DNA of 64,000 bases, from NCBI GenBank assembly GCA_002238585.1, contig MPMQ01000010.1, forward strand, positions 1-64,000, written 5' to 3'. The translations under genes were made by a program, and so were the position numbers. This document shows positions 1 through 9,363 of this stretch, piece by piece. The notes beneath the pieces are model-generated. The model was not told where the DNA came from. It saw nothing but the letters and a program-made list of their open reading frames with translations, and searched no databases. Position 1 is the stretch's first letter. The number at the start of each line of letters is the position of its first letter. Source of the stretch: Kistimonas sp. bin40. Its GTDB lineage: Bacteria; Pseudomonadota; Gammaproteobacteria; Pseudomonadales; Endozoicomonadaceae.

Positions 1-290
1 AAAAGTACTCGCCCCTCCTGCGTCCTATCCGCACTCTTCCTTTTGTGTCTCGCAGACCAAGAAGATCACCAGAATCCGGCTGCTTGCAGCATAAACCCCA
101 TATTCATCGTCACAATTGGCTATCAGAACAAGGGCTGCGCACGCTGGGAAAACACCTTCACAACCACCAGGGGAACACCAGCAGGAAGAATGCTACAGAA
201 ACGTCCGTTTCGTTCTCTGAATACCCTGCCTGGACATTACAAGAAATCCAGCAAATAGTTACCGTTTGAAAACTTACGGTAACAAGGCGC

Positions 291-1643
291 GTGAAATTCG
301 ATACCCGAGAGCAAGAAACTCGCCAACTACGCCAATGGAGTGAACAAACAGCAAGTGGGCAAGGATTATTAACCTTGATGGTAGGCCGCCGCCGGGTGGG
401 AAAAACAGCCCTGCTCAACCAGACCTTTCAGAGTCAGGAGCGCCCTTCCCTGTACCTCTTCATATCAAGGAAGCAAGAGTCACTACTGTGTGACGAGTTC
501 GCTACACAAATCCGGGAAAACCTCCACATCCCCATTTTTGGCACCCCGAGCAAGCTCGCCAGTGTTATGGAGATTCTTCTTCAGTACAGCACCAGCCACC
601 CTCTGACACTCATCATCGATGAGTTTCAGGATATACAACGCGTTAATCCCGCCTTCTTTTCCGAACTACAAAACCTTTGGGACAAATACAAATCCCACTG
701 TCGCATGCACCTTATCTGCTGTGGTTCCCTTTACAGCATCATGACACGCCTCTTCCAAAACAGCCGTGAGCCCTTGTTTGGTCGCGCCGATAATCGCATT
801 CATCTTCAGCCGTTGCGGCCTGCCTACATCGCGGAGCTGCTCGCCGACAAGCAGACCTTTTCCAATGAAGCTTTTCTGCAATGGTTTATGCTCAGTGGCG
901 GCGTTCCCAAATACCTTGAGATGCTTCACCATGCTTCAAAAGGCGACAACATCTGGGACGCCCTCATCAGCGAGAACAGCCTTCTTATAGAAGAAGGACA
1001 GTATCGCCTTGCCGAAGAGTTCGGGCCTGAGAACAGTCGCTATTTTTCCATCCTCAGTGCGATTGCCTCAGGTCGAACAAGTCGACCTGAAATTGAATCC
1101 TTACTGGAAAAATCCATTGGACCCCAACTTGAAAGGCTCGAGAATGAATTTGATATCATTCAGCGGCACCAACCTGTACTGGCAAAACCCGGAAGCCGTC
1201 TCGTCAGGTACCGCATTGCCGACGCCTTTTTAGCCTTTTGGTTTCGCTTCATTTACAGCAACAGGAGCGCCATTGAAATCAGGAACTTCGCATTTGTTCG
1301 AAAGCTTGTCGAAAGAGACTATCCCACATGGAGCGGATTCTGGTTAGAAGAACTGATTCGACAGCTACTGGCTGACAGTGGCCAATTTAACATACTGGGC
1401 AGCTACTGGGAGCGCGGCAACAAGAACGAAATTGACATAGTCGCCATCAGCGACCTGGACAAAACCGTTCTTATCGGTGAAGTAAAAAGAAAATCCGCCA
1501 ATATACGAATCAACAAACTGAAAGAGAAAGCCCATCGCCTCAGCCTCCAGCTCAAGGGCTATAAAATCGCCTACCGAGGCTTTTCTCTGGAAAACATTCC
1601 AGAGCTGATAGACAAGGGAAATACAACATCAGAAGACGGCTAG
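291..1643 (+). CDS. AAA+ ATPase of the archaeal ATPase/DUF234 type
   Basis: A 450-residue ATPase. A P-loop (GRRRVGKTAL) lies near residue 32 and a Walker B (LTLIIDEFQD) near residue 105. The C-terminal third carries a DUF234-like PD-(D/E)XK arrangement: WLEE, then EIDIVAI, then GEVKRK, near residues 355-400. Such proteins are widespread orphan ATPases, sometimes linked to mobile DNA; the substrate is unknown. The start is GTG at 291 with AAGG only 3 nt upstream, so it is somewhat uncertain. The gene stands alone upstream of repeats and an accessory island. Family assignment is fairly sure; function is not. Confidence 0.85.
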   Translation: MKFDTREQETRQLRQWSEQTASGQGLLTLMVGRRRVGKTALLNQTFQSQERPSLYLFISRKQESLLCDEFATQIRENLHIPIFGTPSKLASVMEILLQYSTSHPLTLIIDEFQDIQRVNPAFFSELQNLWDKYKSHCRMHLICCGSLYSIMTRLFQNSREPLFGRADNRIHLQPLRPAYIAELLADKQTFSNEAFLQWFMLSGGVPKYLEMLHHASKGDNIWDALISENSLLIEEGQYRLAEEFGPENSRYFSILSAIASGRTSRPEIESLLEKSIGPQLERLENEFDIIQRHQPVLAKPGSRLVRYRIADAFLAFWFRFIYSNRSAIEIRNFAFVRKLVERDYPTWSGFWLEELIRQLLADSGQFNILGSYWERGNKNEIDIVAISDLDKTVLIGEVKRKSANIRINKLKEKAHRLSLQLKGYKIAYRGFSLENIPELIDKGNTTSEDG

Positions 1644-1657
1644 CACTCCGCTTGCAT

Positions 1658-1762
1658 ATTCTGGTAACACTTGAACAGCCATTCTGGTAACTCTTGAACA
1701 CTTTCTGTGGTTTCCAGAATCACTGTTCAACCAGCCAGAACAGATGTTCAAGCAACCAGAAT
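1658..1762. repeat. Short direct and inverted repeat cluster
   Basis: A motif ATTCTGGTAAC-N-CTTGAACA occurs at 1658-1677 and 1681-1700. An inverted version, TGTTCAAG-CAACCAGAAT, occurs at 1745-1762, with partial inverted copies around 1714-1743. The group could fold into alternative stem-loops. Its origin is unknown. Confidence 0.7.
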
Positions 1763-1891
1763 TGCTCCTTCAGGGGCAGTCAAACACCTCCTTGCGCATT
1801 GATTTTCTTGAACTTTAGTCGCCTTTCCTTCCCGCAAAAAGGAGAGACGGCCATGCCTGACAACAGGATTTCCATGAGAAAACTTAATGAA

Positions 1892-1992
1892 ACCTGAATT
1901 CGTACCATAAGTGCATAACCTCTGTAATCCACTGAACGCTACACACCTTTGAAAGGAATCAAGACTCAGGGGCAATCGTCCGGGACCTGACA
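1892..1992 (+). repeat. Left copy of dispersed island-flanking repeat
   Basis: This segment shares CGTACCATAAGTGCATA, then a diverged block, then GAATCAAGACTCAGG, with 5609-5732. Its last 12 bases, CGGGACCTGACA (1981-1992), recur at 5681-5692 on the same strand and inverted at 3735-3746. The two long copies bracket the AT-rich surface-polymer genes. It may be a relic of a mobile element used in acquisition of the island. Confidence 0.75.
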
Positions 1993-2336
1993 ATTAACTT
2001 CAAAGACGGTGTTCGAGTAGAAAATGACGCTTATCAGGAGGCCGCCTGATCATGCCCTTAACCACCAGATGTGATCATATCTCCGGGCAATATCCAAGCT
2101 GGCGCAATGAGGGAAAGTGACTCCACCAGGTCAACGGAGCTGCCGGACTTGTTCGTGGCACTTTGCGTTATCAAGGAGGTCATGGAACTTCACCATGCCC
2201 CCTGTTTTGCCAGATTGAGTTACTCATTTACACTCGGATATGCCGCAGTGTCCTGAACTCCCCGGAATCCATAAAGAGCCAAAACTTTAACTAGCAAATA
2301 ATCGGCTCAGATCAGCAACCTCAGTCCGGCGTGACT

Positions 2337-3584
2337 TTAGATGTTTTTTATGGCATCAATTATTTTCTGGCAAGACCCTTCATTCCCCTCACCCCAAAAG
2401 TAATTCCTAACATAATTATACTTCTCAAAATCTACACTCAGATACGTTTGTTTTTCCAACGCTAACAAAAGCTCCTTAAAGTTATGACATTCTACCCCAC
2501 ATATACTATCCCTAAATGGCATAACAAACTCCCTACTATTAGCGGCATAATCATCATGATCAAATATATAAAATATTGTGGGTTTGCCTGTAACCATAAA
2601 GTCATAATAAATTGAGGAATAATCGGTAACAAGAACATCAAACTTTTTTAAGAATGGATAGACATCCACTCCATTATCAACAACCTTAATGGTTTCATAC
2701 TCATCCCCAATAATGCATTTTGTGTTAGGATGAAGCTTGACAAAAAAAACAATGTCATTTGCTTTATTAAAGGAATCAAGACATTTAAAATCAAACCCTG
2801 AAGATTCAAGAAAGTCATCAGATGAATCTCTCCAAGTAGGCATGTACAACACAAACCTCTTATCCGCAGACCCATGCTCTATAAAACTATCACATTCTAA
2901 GTCCCCAGAATAGCTAATACAATCACCATTCCCAACCAAGTTTCCTTCTACTCTTGGATACCCTGCTTGCACACATTTATCCTCATCAATCCTAAAGCAT
3001 TTTGAAAAATGTTTTGTCATTGCTTCAGATGTAGATAACAACAAGTCTGGACGACGAAAAATTTGAGGAGAAATCAAACGCCATAAGTTAAAAAAACTCT
3101 CTTTGTACTTATTCTGAAGCGGTCCATTTTTTATGCCAAACTCAATATTTTTTATTCCAACCCCGTGCCACAAATTAATATGTTTTGCCCGGCCACTCAG
3201 CCAAAAATTTATATCATTAGCATAAAATGAAAATACAAATACTTTAGACGTCAGTGCGAAAATTATTCCTTTAATGCTCCATCGAGCATAGGCATTTAGT
3301 CCATTACCCCGCAATTCATCTACCAGTTTCTTATTACCCGTAATCCATGCAATGTTTAGATCGTCATCTCCATGATGACTTAAGTATAAAAAAAGGTACT
3401 TTGAATTATCAGAAAATGTGTTTGAACGAGATCCAAACACCCACCTATTACGCTTCCTGCAAGATAGGTGACTTAGCATGTAAACAATAAGCGGTATCAT
3501 CTTAGCTAGTGCCTTAATCAAATGAAGAAAGCACCGCCCCCTCAACCACCTATGACCATGAAAAACATTTTTTTTCTCTTGCAT
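2337..3584 (-). CDS. CDP-glycerol/ribitol phosphotransferase (TagB/TagF-like)
   Basis: A 415-residue protein matching the CDP-glycerol:poly(glycerophosphate) glycerophosphotransferase fold. Visible family motifs are LWHGVGIK near residue 138, AGYPRVE, MPTWRDS, KLHPN, then VLVTDYSSIYYDF and FDHDDY. The family moves glycerol- or ribitol-phosphate from a CDP donor to a glycan or polymer at the cytoplasmic face. The start is the ATG at 3584, preceded by AGG 8 nt away; a longer upstream open frame exists but lacks support. It is downstream of probable CDP-polyol synthesis genes. Base composition is much more AT-rich than the rest of the window, suggesting transfer. The acceptor cannot be told. Confidence 0.85.
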   Translation of the reverse strand: MQEKKNVFHGHRWLRGRCFLHLIKALAKMIPLIVYMLSHLSCRKRNRWVFGSRSNTFSDNSKYLFLYLSHHGDDDLNIAWITGNKKLVDELRGNGLNAYARWSIKGIIFALTSKVFVFSFYANDINFWLSGRAKHINLWHGVGIKNIEFGIKNGPLQNKYKESFFNLWRLISPQIFRRPDLLLSTSEAMTKHFSKCFRIDEDKCVQAGYPRVEGNLVGNGDCISYSGDLECDSFIEHGSADKRFVLYMPTWRDSSDDFLESSGFDFKCLDSFNKANDIVFFVKLHPNTKCIIGDEYETIKVVDNGVDVYPFLKKFDVLVTDYSSIYYDFMVTGKPTIFYIFDHDDYAANSREFVMPFRDSICGVECHNFKELLLALEKQTYLSVDFEKYNYVRNYFWGEGNEGSCQKIIDAIKNI

Positions 3585-3919
3585 AGTAAAACCTAAAAAA
3601 TACAATTCAAAAGTCAACTGCCACAACTATAAATAGAAGAGTTATGATCATTTCTGGTGTTTGAGAGAGGTGAAAAGGTGACGCACCTTATCAGTCGCAT
3701 TCCACCAAGCTTGCAACTGACAATAAGAGATACGTGTCAGGTCCCGGCCGGGTTGATCGAGGGGACATCTCAAGCTGGTAATTTTTAGACACCAAGGACT
3801 GGTGTTAACAACTGACGCATGATGAAAAACCACACCCATCTGAAAAATTCGTTGGGAATTATGGCCTATAGGCCAGAGATACCAAGACCAAAGCTTTTAT
3901 GTTTTCGGACAGGCACTAA
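3585..3919. other. Spacer within the polymer island
   Basis: This 335-bp stretch separates the transferase from the three upstream operon genes. It contains an inverted copy (3735-3746) of the CGGGACCTGACA word found at both island edges. A short minus-strand open frame over 3648-3839 has no recognisable family. Insertion and decay of a mobile element is the likely origin. Confidence 0.5.
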
Positions 3920-4348
3920 TTACGTACTGACAAATGAAAAAACAACTTCACGTTCTCGAGCTGGATCTAACTCAATCAAAAATGGTGTCTGCCACTTTCC
4001 TATCTGAGGTGCTCCTTTTATAACTGGTATCGTCTCAGATGTAGACAAAAACAATTGCCTCATATGTGAATATCCATTTATTCGTTCATCTACAGGAACA
4101 TCTCTAATTTCAATGCGGTCATGCATATAATTGCCATCTTTTGGGAACGCAGCATCTAAGTAATTATTTATATCCGCAAGAAGAAGAAGCTCATTTTCAA
4201 TGATTTTTATTGCACAGGTTGTATGTTTTGTATAAATATTCAACAATCCACTACCAGCTTCCCCTTCCAGAAAGCTTTCTACATCACACTTCAAACATGT
4301 AAACTGCTTTTCCGTATAATATTTTTTAACTAATACCTTCACAAACAC
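3920..4348 (-). CDS. YjbQ/UPF0047-family protein
   Basis: A 142-residue protein with both YjbQ signatures: an HTT motif followed by an acidic residue pair (KHTTCAIKIIENE, near residue 41) and the C-terminal HMRQLFLSTSETIPV plus GKWQTPFLIELD. Characterised members have thiamine-phosphate synthase activity in vitro, but the physiological role is unsettled. The gene overlaps the SDR gene upstream by 23 bp, so it is translationally tied to the CDP-polyol pathway. That placement is unusual and suggests a role in a phospho-polyol step. AT-rich like its neighbours. Confidence 0.85.
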   Translation of the reverse strand: MFVKVLVKKYYTEKQFTCLKCDVESFLEGEAGSGLLNIYTKHTTCAIKIIENELLLLADINNYLDAAFPKDGNYMHDRIEIRDVPVDERINGYSHMRQLFLSTSETIPVIKGAPQIGKWQTPFLIELDPAREREVVFSFVST

Positions 4349-4973
4349 TCCTTACATTCGACAGATTGACATCAATATTTTCACCAACTTCAAATTTGCC
4401 TTCTATTGCCAGGTAAACTACCCTTGCGAAATCCTCCACCTTCATTAGCTCTGAAGTCTCCTCCAAGCCAAACAAGGATGTTCTCATTTTTGTTGCAGTT
4501 CTCCCCGGTGAAAGGCACACAACATCAACACCTTCATCAGCCCAACATTTTGTCAACATGATTAAAGCTGCTTTGGTTGCGCAATAAGCGCCCCACGCGC
4601 CTCGTGCCTTTGTTCCTGCAGATGAACCAATATTTATTATCTTTAGAGAATCATTATTGTTCTTCAATGCAGATATCGTAGCACGATAAACACCACTTAA
4701 GTTAACATCGATAGTCTTTAGCTCAGACCCAAGATCACGATCCTTTAATTCTCTTGGAACTATATAACCTGCATTATTTATTAGCACATCAACATGTAAC
4801 TCATTAAAATATGATTCAACGCTCAAATCATCACAAACATCCAATTCTTTTCGTGACGGGAGAAAAACATTGTATTTCTCTTTTGGTAGAATAGAGAACA
4901 TAGCTTTTGCTATATCTCCTCCGCCTCCAGTCACGACAATATTTTTTCGGCTAGAAATTTCCATCAATTTCAT
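4326..4973 (-). CDS. SDR reductase, probable polyol-phosphate pathway
   Basis: A 215-residue short-chain dehydrogenase. The nucleotide site is TGGGGDIAK near residue 15, followed by NNAG, a catalytic serine in INIGSSAG and the YCATK motif. It overlaps the cytidylyltransferase gene by 23 bp. In Haemophilus influenzae type a and b the fused Acs1/Bcs1 proteins pair an IspD-like domain with an SDR domain to reduce ribulose-5-phosphate and make CDP-ribitol. By analogy this SDR and the adjacent gene may be the split equivalent. The exact substrate is inferred, not shown. Confidence 0.8.
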   Translation of the reverse strand: MKLMEISSRKNIVVTGGGGDIAKAMFSILPKEKYNVFLPSRKELDVCDDLSVESYFNELHVDVLINNAGYIVPRELKDRDLGSELKTIDVNLSGVYRATISALKNNNDSLKIINIGSSAGTKARGAWGAYCATKAALIMLTKCWADEGVDVVCLSPGRTATKMRTSLFGLEETSELMKVEDFARVVYLAIEGKFEVGENIDVNLSNVRSVCEGIS

Positions 4974-5562
4974 TTCCTAACTGTTGGATAACATGAATAT
5001 CTTTGGGGTATGTTACTTTCATTAAATTCTCCCCGCCCATTAAAAACACTGGCTTGATACCATGATATTCAAACATTATTCTCGTATCATCAGTAACATC
5101 ATCGAATTTTTCTGACAGGTATGCTTCAAGCAATTTAGGATAATTAAAACCTTGAGGAGTCAAAAGCTCCACCAAATCCTCACGATCCAAATAGGACTTA
5201 TCCTTTTTAATTACAGTATTAACTAATGGCTTCACAAATGTCTTTGAATCGCCTTCTATCTCCATTAAATCTTTCAACTGAGAAGGTAGCAACAAAGGAC
5301 GAGCAGACTCAACAATCACAACATCGGTTAATCCCATCCCCCTTAATGCACGCAAGCCATTAAAAACTGATTTTGTTCGAGTACTTCCACCTTTGACATC
5401 AACCCCAGAAACTACAATATTTTCTGGCTCCACCCACTCCAATGCAGTATTTTTAACCTTTTCCCATAATGGAATGCCATTTATGTGAATAAATTGTTTC
5501 TTGCATCCGAACCTGGTTCCTTTTCCACCTGCCAGAACTACCACGCCGTATTTTTTTTCCAA
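4951..5562 (-). CDS. IspD/TarI-like cytidylyltransferase
   Basis: A 203-residue nucleotidyltransferase. The N-terminal loop VVLAGGKGTRFG with a following KQF is the CTP-binding signature of the IspD/TarI family. Further motifs are ESARP, VNTVIKK and LTPQGFNY. It is slightly short for the family (about 230). Chromosomal IspD is MEP-pathway, but the neighbours (SDR and TagF-like transferase) favour CDP-ribitol or a related CDP-polyol. The apparent start is TTG at 5562; a TAA lies two codons upstream in frame, so no longer version exists. First gene of the minus-strand operon. Confidence 0.8.
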   Translation of the reverse strand: MEKKYGVVVLAGGKGTRFGCKKQFIHINGIPLWEKVKNTALEWVEPENIVVSGVDVKGGSTRTKSVFNGLRALRGMGLTDVVIVESARPLLLPSQLKDLMEIEGDSKTFVKPLVNTVIKKDKSYLDREDLVELLTPQGFNYPKLLEAYLSEKFDDVTDDTRIMFEYHGIKPVFLMGGENLMKVTYPKDIHVIQQLGNEIDGNF

Positions 5563-5608
5563 GCCTAATTACCTACCAACAATCCGAAAACTATCCAAAA
5601 TTACAAAC

Positions 5609-5732
5609 CCTGAATCCGTACCATAAGTGCATACCCTTTGTAATCAACTGATCACCACATGTCAAGTCCGCGTAATCGTCCGGGACCTGACAGCTACACC
5701 CCTTTAAATGAATCAAGACTCAGGACCCAAAT
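5609..5732 (+). repeat. Right copy of dispersed island-flanking repeat
   Basis: The same element as at 1892-1992. It carries CGTACCATAAGTGCATA, an extra block of roughly 40 bp containing CGGGACCTGACA (5681-5692), then GAATCAAGACTCAGG. With the left copy it brackets the AT-rich operon. Confidence 0.75.
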
Positions 5733-5807
5733 CCGTGACTTCAAACAGACAAAAAAACGCCAAAGCCCAGACAGAATAAGGCATGAGAGGTAAAGAACAT
5801 CCCCCTC

Positions 5808-6243
5808 ATGATTTCACCTGCCGGGTGCGTTTTTATGGAATTGAAAATCGAACAGTCTGGTACCGAACTCCATACCCCAACCGCAGGCCTTGATTTCATT
5901 GGTCACGCCATCAATCAAGCAACAACGCTCAGAAAAACCTGCGCTCTGTTAGTAAACGCCACGGCATTCCCAACATTGATCTCACTCGCACTTACGTCGG
6001 CCTACTGGCGATGGGGAAAAGTGATTTTGAAGCCGTGGAAAACATCAGGAATGATGGCTGGTTCCAACACTGTATGGGTATCACGCAAATGCCCTCATCC
6101 AGCCGTTTACGGCAAAGATTTGATGAAGACGCCATCGCCATCAATCCCCTGATAGAGGACAGTCTGGCAGAGGTTGTTGTCAATCTGGATGCTCCCGTCA
6201 CATCCCTGCCATTGCGGTTGGACAAGGCTGGATTAATAGAATA
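5808..6243 (+). pseudogene. IS1380-family transposase remnant
   Basis: The N-terminal part of an IS1380-type transposase, broken by at least one frameshift. The first segment (ELKIEQSG...GLDFIGHAINQ) resembles the family start. A second frame then resumes with YVGLLAMGKSDFEAVENIRN (around 5993-6060) and PSSSRLRQRFDEDA. The sequence ends near 6243, far short of the usual 400-plus residues, so the catalytic core is missing. Inactive. Confidence 0.75.
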
Positions 6244-6324
6244 AGTGCAATCGACTGAAATTTCAGATGTGAGCCTGCTGCTGGTACATTTCGTAGCTCT
6301 CACACTCAGAAATGCAAGTCAGGA

Positions 6325-6560
6325 ATGAGTACACAAACCAGACAATACAAGCAGCTGACTCTGGACCAACGATACCAGATTCCGGTTCGTTTGGAAGACC
6401 TCATGCAAAAAGAAATCGCTGACATGGTCGGCATCAGTGAGAGAGCCTTGTCACGAGAGTTGAGCCGTAATACAGGAGATCAGGGTTGCCGCCCTGAAAC
6501 CGCTCATGCTCTGGCAACCAATCGACAAACAACGACAGTTCGCGGCCATGCTGTTTGCCT
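6325..6560 (+). pseudogene. IS30-family transposase N-terminal remnant
   Basis: An open frame beginning YKQLTLDQRYQI, then QKEIADMVGISERALSRELS, matches the helix-turn-helix start of IS30-family transposases. After about 70 residues the resemblance stops and the DDE catalytic domain is absent. A truncated relic wedged between IS1380 and ISAs1 pieces. Confidence 0.7.
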
Positions 6561-6891
6561 TGGCAAACTCGGTGTGTCTGGACCAGATGAGACAGGCTGC
6601 CCCAAGCCTGGACTAGCCTCAAACAGGGCCAATCAGGAAGATGTCCCTTCCCGCAAGTTTGCTGGTTGCCAAGCCAGACTGTCCTTGAGGGTGAATGGAG
6701 CGCACTTCCCTCGCTGCACCCTTGCCATCTCTTCTGGTTCACAGGCTCCTTGATTTTGCAGGTTCCATCAAGACACGCTACCGCCACCAGCTTACACTCT
6801 CGCTGAAAAGCAGTTATCAAATTGTCCTGTACACCGGCTCACTTCCGGTCGCGAATTGTACAGGTTCTCGCCCGTTGCAACCATCCTCAAA
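6560..6891. other. Unassigned stretch between IS fragments
   Basis: Between the IS30 relic and the ISAs1 left terminus I see only short unrelated open frames on both strands and no recognisable family. Probably decayed transposon DNA. Confidence 0.4.
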
Positions 6892-8116
6892 CCAGGACTT
6901 ACGCACCCGTTGATCACGGTCGGAATGCGAATAAAACACTTACTTTTTTATGACACGCAAGCCAGATCCCCTGATCACATTCCTCAAAACCCTCGAAGAT
7001 GTGCGCCGTGCCTCCTCCTGTCGGCATAACTTCACAGACATGCTTGTTGTAGCGGTCTGTGCCATTATCGGCAACGCTGACACTTGGCAGGATATGGAAG
7101 AGTTTGGGAAGGAAAAGGAAGACTGGCTTCGAACATTTCTGGAGCTGCCACACGGTATACCCTCTCACGACACGTTCTACCGCACCTTGTGCTTGTTGGT
7201 CCCCAACAAATTCCAGGAGTTCTTCACCCGCTGGGTGAAATCCACATACCCGGAGGCTCGGGATATCCCAGACGAAGGAGTTGATGTCGAGCCCATTGAT
7301 GGCAAGGCCATTAAGGGTTCACGTGGTAAAGGAAAAGGCAAGCGAGTAGTTCGTATTGTCAGCGCACGAAGCTCAAAACTCTCGCTGGTGCTCGGCCAGA
7401 CGCGAGTAGATAAAAAGAGTAATGAGATTACCGCCGTCCCTGCTTTTCTGGCTGCTATTAACCTCACCGGTTGTCTGATCACCGCTGACGCCATGAGCTG
7501 TCAGAAAAAAATTGCCGAAGCCTGTGTGACCGAAGGTGCTGATTATCTGCTGGCAGTCAAAGGCAACCAGATACATCTTGAGGAAGACATCCAAAAACGC
7601 ATTGATCAGCACTGGGAAAATCACCTTGAGGATGCTGTTTCGGACAGCTTCCACGCAGAGTCCAGCTGCGGACATGGACGTGAAGAGTGCCGGTGTTGCT
7701 GGGCATTTAATGACCGTGATGTCCTGAGGGATTATGAGGCTTGGGACGGATTGAAACAGTTTGGTGTCGTACAGTCCGACAGAAAAATTAACGGGATAGC
7801 TACGACAGCTCTGCGGTTTTATATCTGCAGCAAAGAGATGACCACAAAGGATATGCTCTAGCCACCCGGATGCACTGGAAGGTGAAGAATAATTTGCACT
7901 GGATGATGGATGTTGCGTTCTCAGAGGATGCCTGTCAGACCAAGAACGAAAATGCTGCGGAAAATCTCTCACCTCTTCGTCGTAGAGCCTTGAATATCCT
8001 GCAGCTTGATAAGACCAACAAGCGCAGCATCAAGGGCAAGCGGAAGAAGGTTGGCTGGAGCAATAGCTATATGGAAAAGCTACTCAAGGCATTTGAAACT
8101 GGTGCGTAAACCCTGG
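6892..8116 (+). mobile_element. ISAs1-family insertion sequence
   Basis: A near-complete 1.2-kb element. Imperfect 16-bp terminal inverted repeats are visible: CCAGGACTTACGCACC at 6892-6907 and GGTGCGTAAACCCTGG at 8101-8116 (14 of 16 positions pair). The single transposase gene between them has a frameshift. No target-site duplication was obvious in the immediate flanks. Confidence 0.85.
6950..8109 (+). pseudogene. ISAs1-family transposase, frameshifted
   Basis: The first 303 residues (6950-7861) contain the family's DDE_Tnp_1-associated N-terminus, DGKAIKGS and the SCQKKIAEACVTEGADYLLAVKGNQ-type core region. The frame stops at TAG 7859-7861. Coding resumes one base back (ATRMHWKVKNNLHWMMDVAF... 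to 8109), which supplies the conserved C-terminal HW...LHW...DVAF block. A single-base loss near 7858 explains the break. The site is not a recognised slippery heptamer, so decay rather than programmed frameshifting is likely. Confidence 0.85.
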
Positions 8117-8254
8117 GAGGGTGGCGGTACTGCACCAACCTTTATCTGTGAGTCGCTCGCAGTTTTCTGCGCCCGTAGTGCGCTTACTGCCTGAATCCAG
8201 CGCGAATTCGTTTCGTTTCCGGTTCCAGGAGATTTCAAACAACTCTTCTTTCTG

Positions 8255-8288
8255 ATTGACTCAGTGCATCCCCATGCACTGAGTCAAT
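8255..8288. terminator. Long perfect hairpin downstream of tdh
   Basis: A perfect 15-bp stem with a CCCC loop: ATTGACTCAGTGCAT (8255-8269) pairs with ATGCACTGAGTCAAT (8274-8288). It lies 35 bp beyond the tdh stop, between tdh and the ISAs1 right end. There is no T-tract on either side, so it is not a classical intrinsic terminator. It could protect the kbl-tdh mRNA 3' end or be a palindromic repeat. Confidence 0.6.
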
Positions 8289-8322
8289 GAGCGTTTTGCA
8301 GAATTTCCTCAACGCTTTCTTG

Positions 8323-9363
8323 TCAAACTGTCGTCCAATCAAGAATCACTTTACCTGTCTGACCAGACGCCATAGCCTGAAAGGCCTCTTCGAAGCGGGC
8401 CACAGGAAACCGATGCGTGATTATCGGAGACAAATCCAGGCCCGACTGTAGCAGACTGCTCATCTTGTACCAGGTTTCAAAAATTTCTCTGCCGTAAATC
8501 CCCTTGAGTGTCAGCATCTTGAAAATGACCCGATTCCAGTCAATCCCAGTGCCCTTGGCCGGGATGCCCAACAGGGCCATCTTGCCACCGTTGTTCATCA
8601 CCCCAATCATTTGCTGCAAAGCCTCGCCGCTGCCGGACATCTCCATGCCAATGTCAAACCCCTCGGTCATCCCCAGCTTGTTCATCTGGTCCCTTATCTT
8701 TTCGCGCCCGATATGCAGAGCTCCATCAATCCCCATGCGACGCGCAAGCGAAAGACGATAGTCGTTCATGTCAGTGATGACCACATATCGAGCACCGGCA
8801 TGACGTGCGACAGCTGCCGCCATTATGCCAATGGGACCGGCTCCGGTGATCAGAACATCTTCCCCCACCAGATCAAACTGGAGCGCAGTGTGGGTTGCAT
8901 TGCCAAAAGGATCAAACAGGGCGGCCATGTCATCGCTGACGCAGTCAGGCAGTGGAAAAACATTGCCAGCAGGCATCACCAGATACTCCGCAAAACTGCC
9001 AGGCCTGTTGACGCCCAACCCTTGACTGTTACGGCACAGGTGACGACGCCCGGCCCGACAGTTGCGGCAGTGACCACAGATCAGATGCCCTTCTCCTGAC
9101 ACACGGTCGCCTACAGCTATGCCTGTAACGTTCTTGCCCAGGCCGACCACCTGCCCGGCGAATTCATGGCCGAAAGTCAGGCCCAGCGGCACAGTGCTTT
9201 GCGCCCAGTCATCCCAGTTATAGATATGAATGTCGGTTCCACAGATCGCTGTCTTGCGTATCTTGATCAGAACATCACCATCGCCAGGGGAAGGAACCGG
9301 CTTTTCCTCCATCCACACACCGACCTCGGGCTTGAGTTTGGACAGCGTCTTCATCTTGCTCAT
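8323..9363 (-). CDS. tdh: L-threonine 3-dehydrogenase
   Basis: A 346-residue zinc alcohol dehydrogenase-type enzyme. It oxidises L-threonine to 2-amino-3-ketobutyrate with NAD. The catalytic zinc region has Cys41, Thr43 and His46 (AICGTDIH) and GHEFAG. The structural zinc loop is [15 protein letters not shown] near residue 97. The Rossmann motif GAGPIG is near residue 175. The start ATG overlaps the kbl stop (ATGA), the classic kbl-tdh operon. Length is as expected. Cytoplasmic. Confidence 0.97.
   Translation of the reverse strand: MSKMKTLSKLKPEVGVWMEEKPVPSPGDGDVLIKIRKTAICGTDIHIYNWDDWAQSTVPLGLTFGHEFAGQVVGLGKNVTGIAVGDRVSGEGHLICGHCRNCRAGRRHLCRNSQGLGVNRPGSFAEYLVMPAGNVFPLPDCVSDDMAALFDPFGNATHTALQFDLVGEDVLITGAGPIGIMAAAVARHAGARYVVITDMNDYRLSLARRMGIDGALHIGREKIRDQMNKLGMTEGFDIGMEMSGSGEALQQMIGVMNNGGKMALLGIPAKGTGIDWNRVIFKMLTLKGIYGREIFETWYKMSSLLQSGLDLSPIITHRFPVARFEEAFQAMASGQTGKVILDWTTV

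Larger units (their letters stand above)
1644..2336. other. Gene-free stretch with repeats
   Basis: No convincing gene. The left half holds direct and inverted copies of an approximately 20-bp motif (1658-1762). A dispersed repeat follows at 1892-1992. The remainder, up to the end of the transferase gene, shows only short open frames without family resemblance. It looks like decayed mobile DNA at the island edge. Confidence 0.6.

Noticed and set aside
6950..8109. Programmed frameshift in the ISAs1 transposase
   Set aside because: The junction ATGCTCTAG is not a slippery heptamer and ISAs1 transposases are normally single-frame; point decay is simpler.
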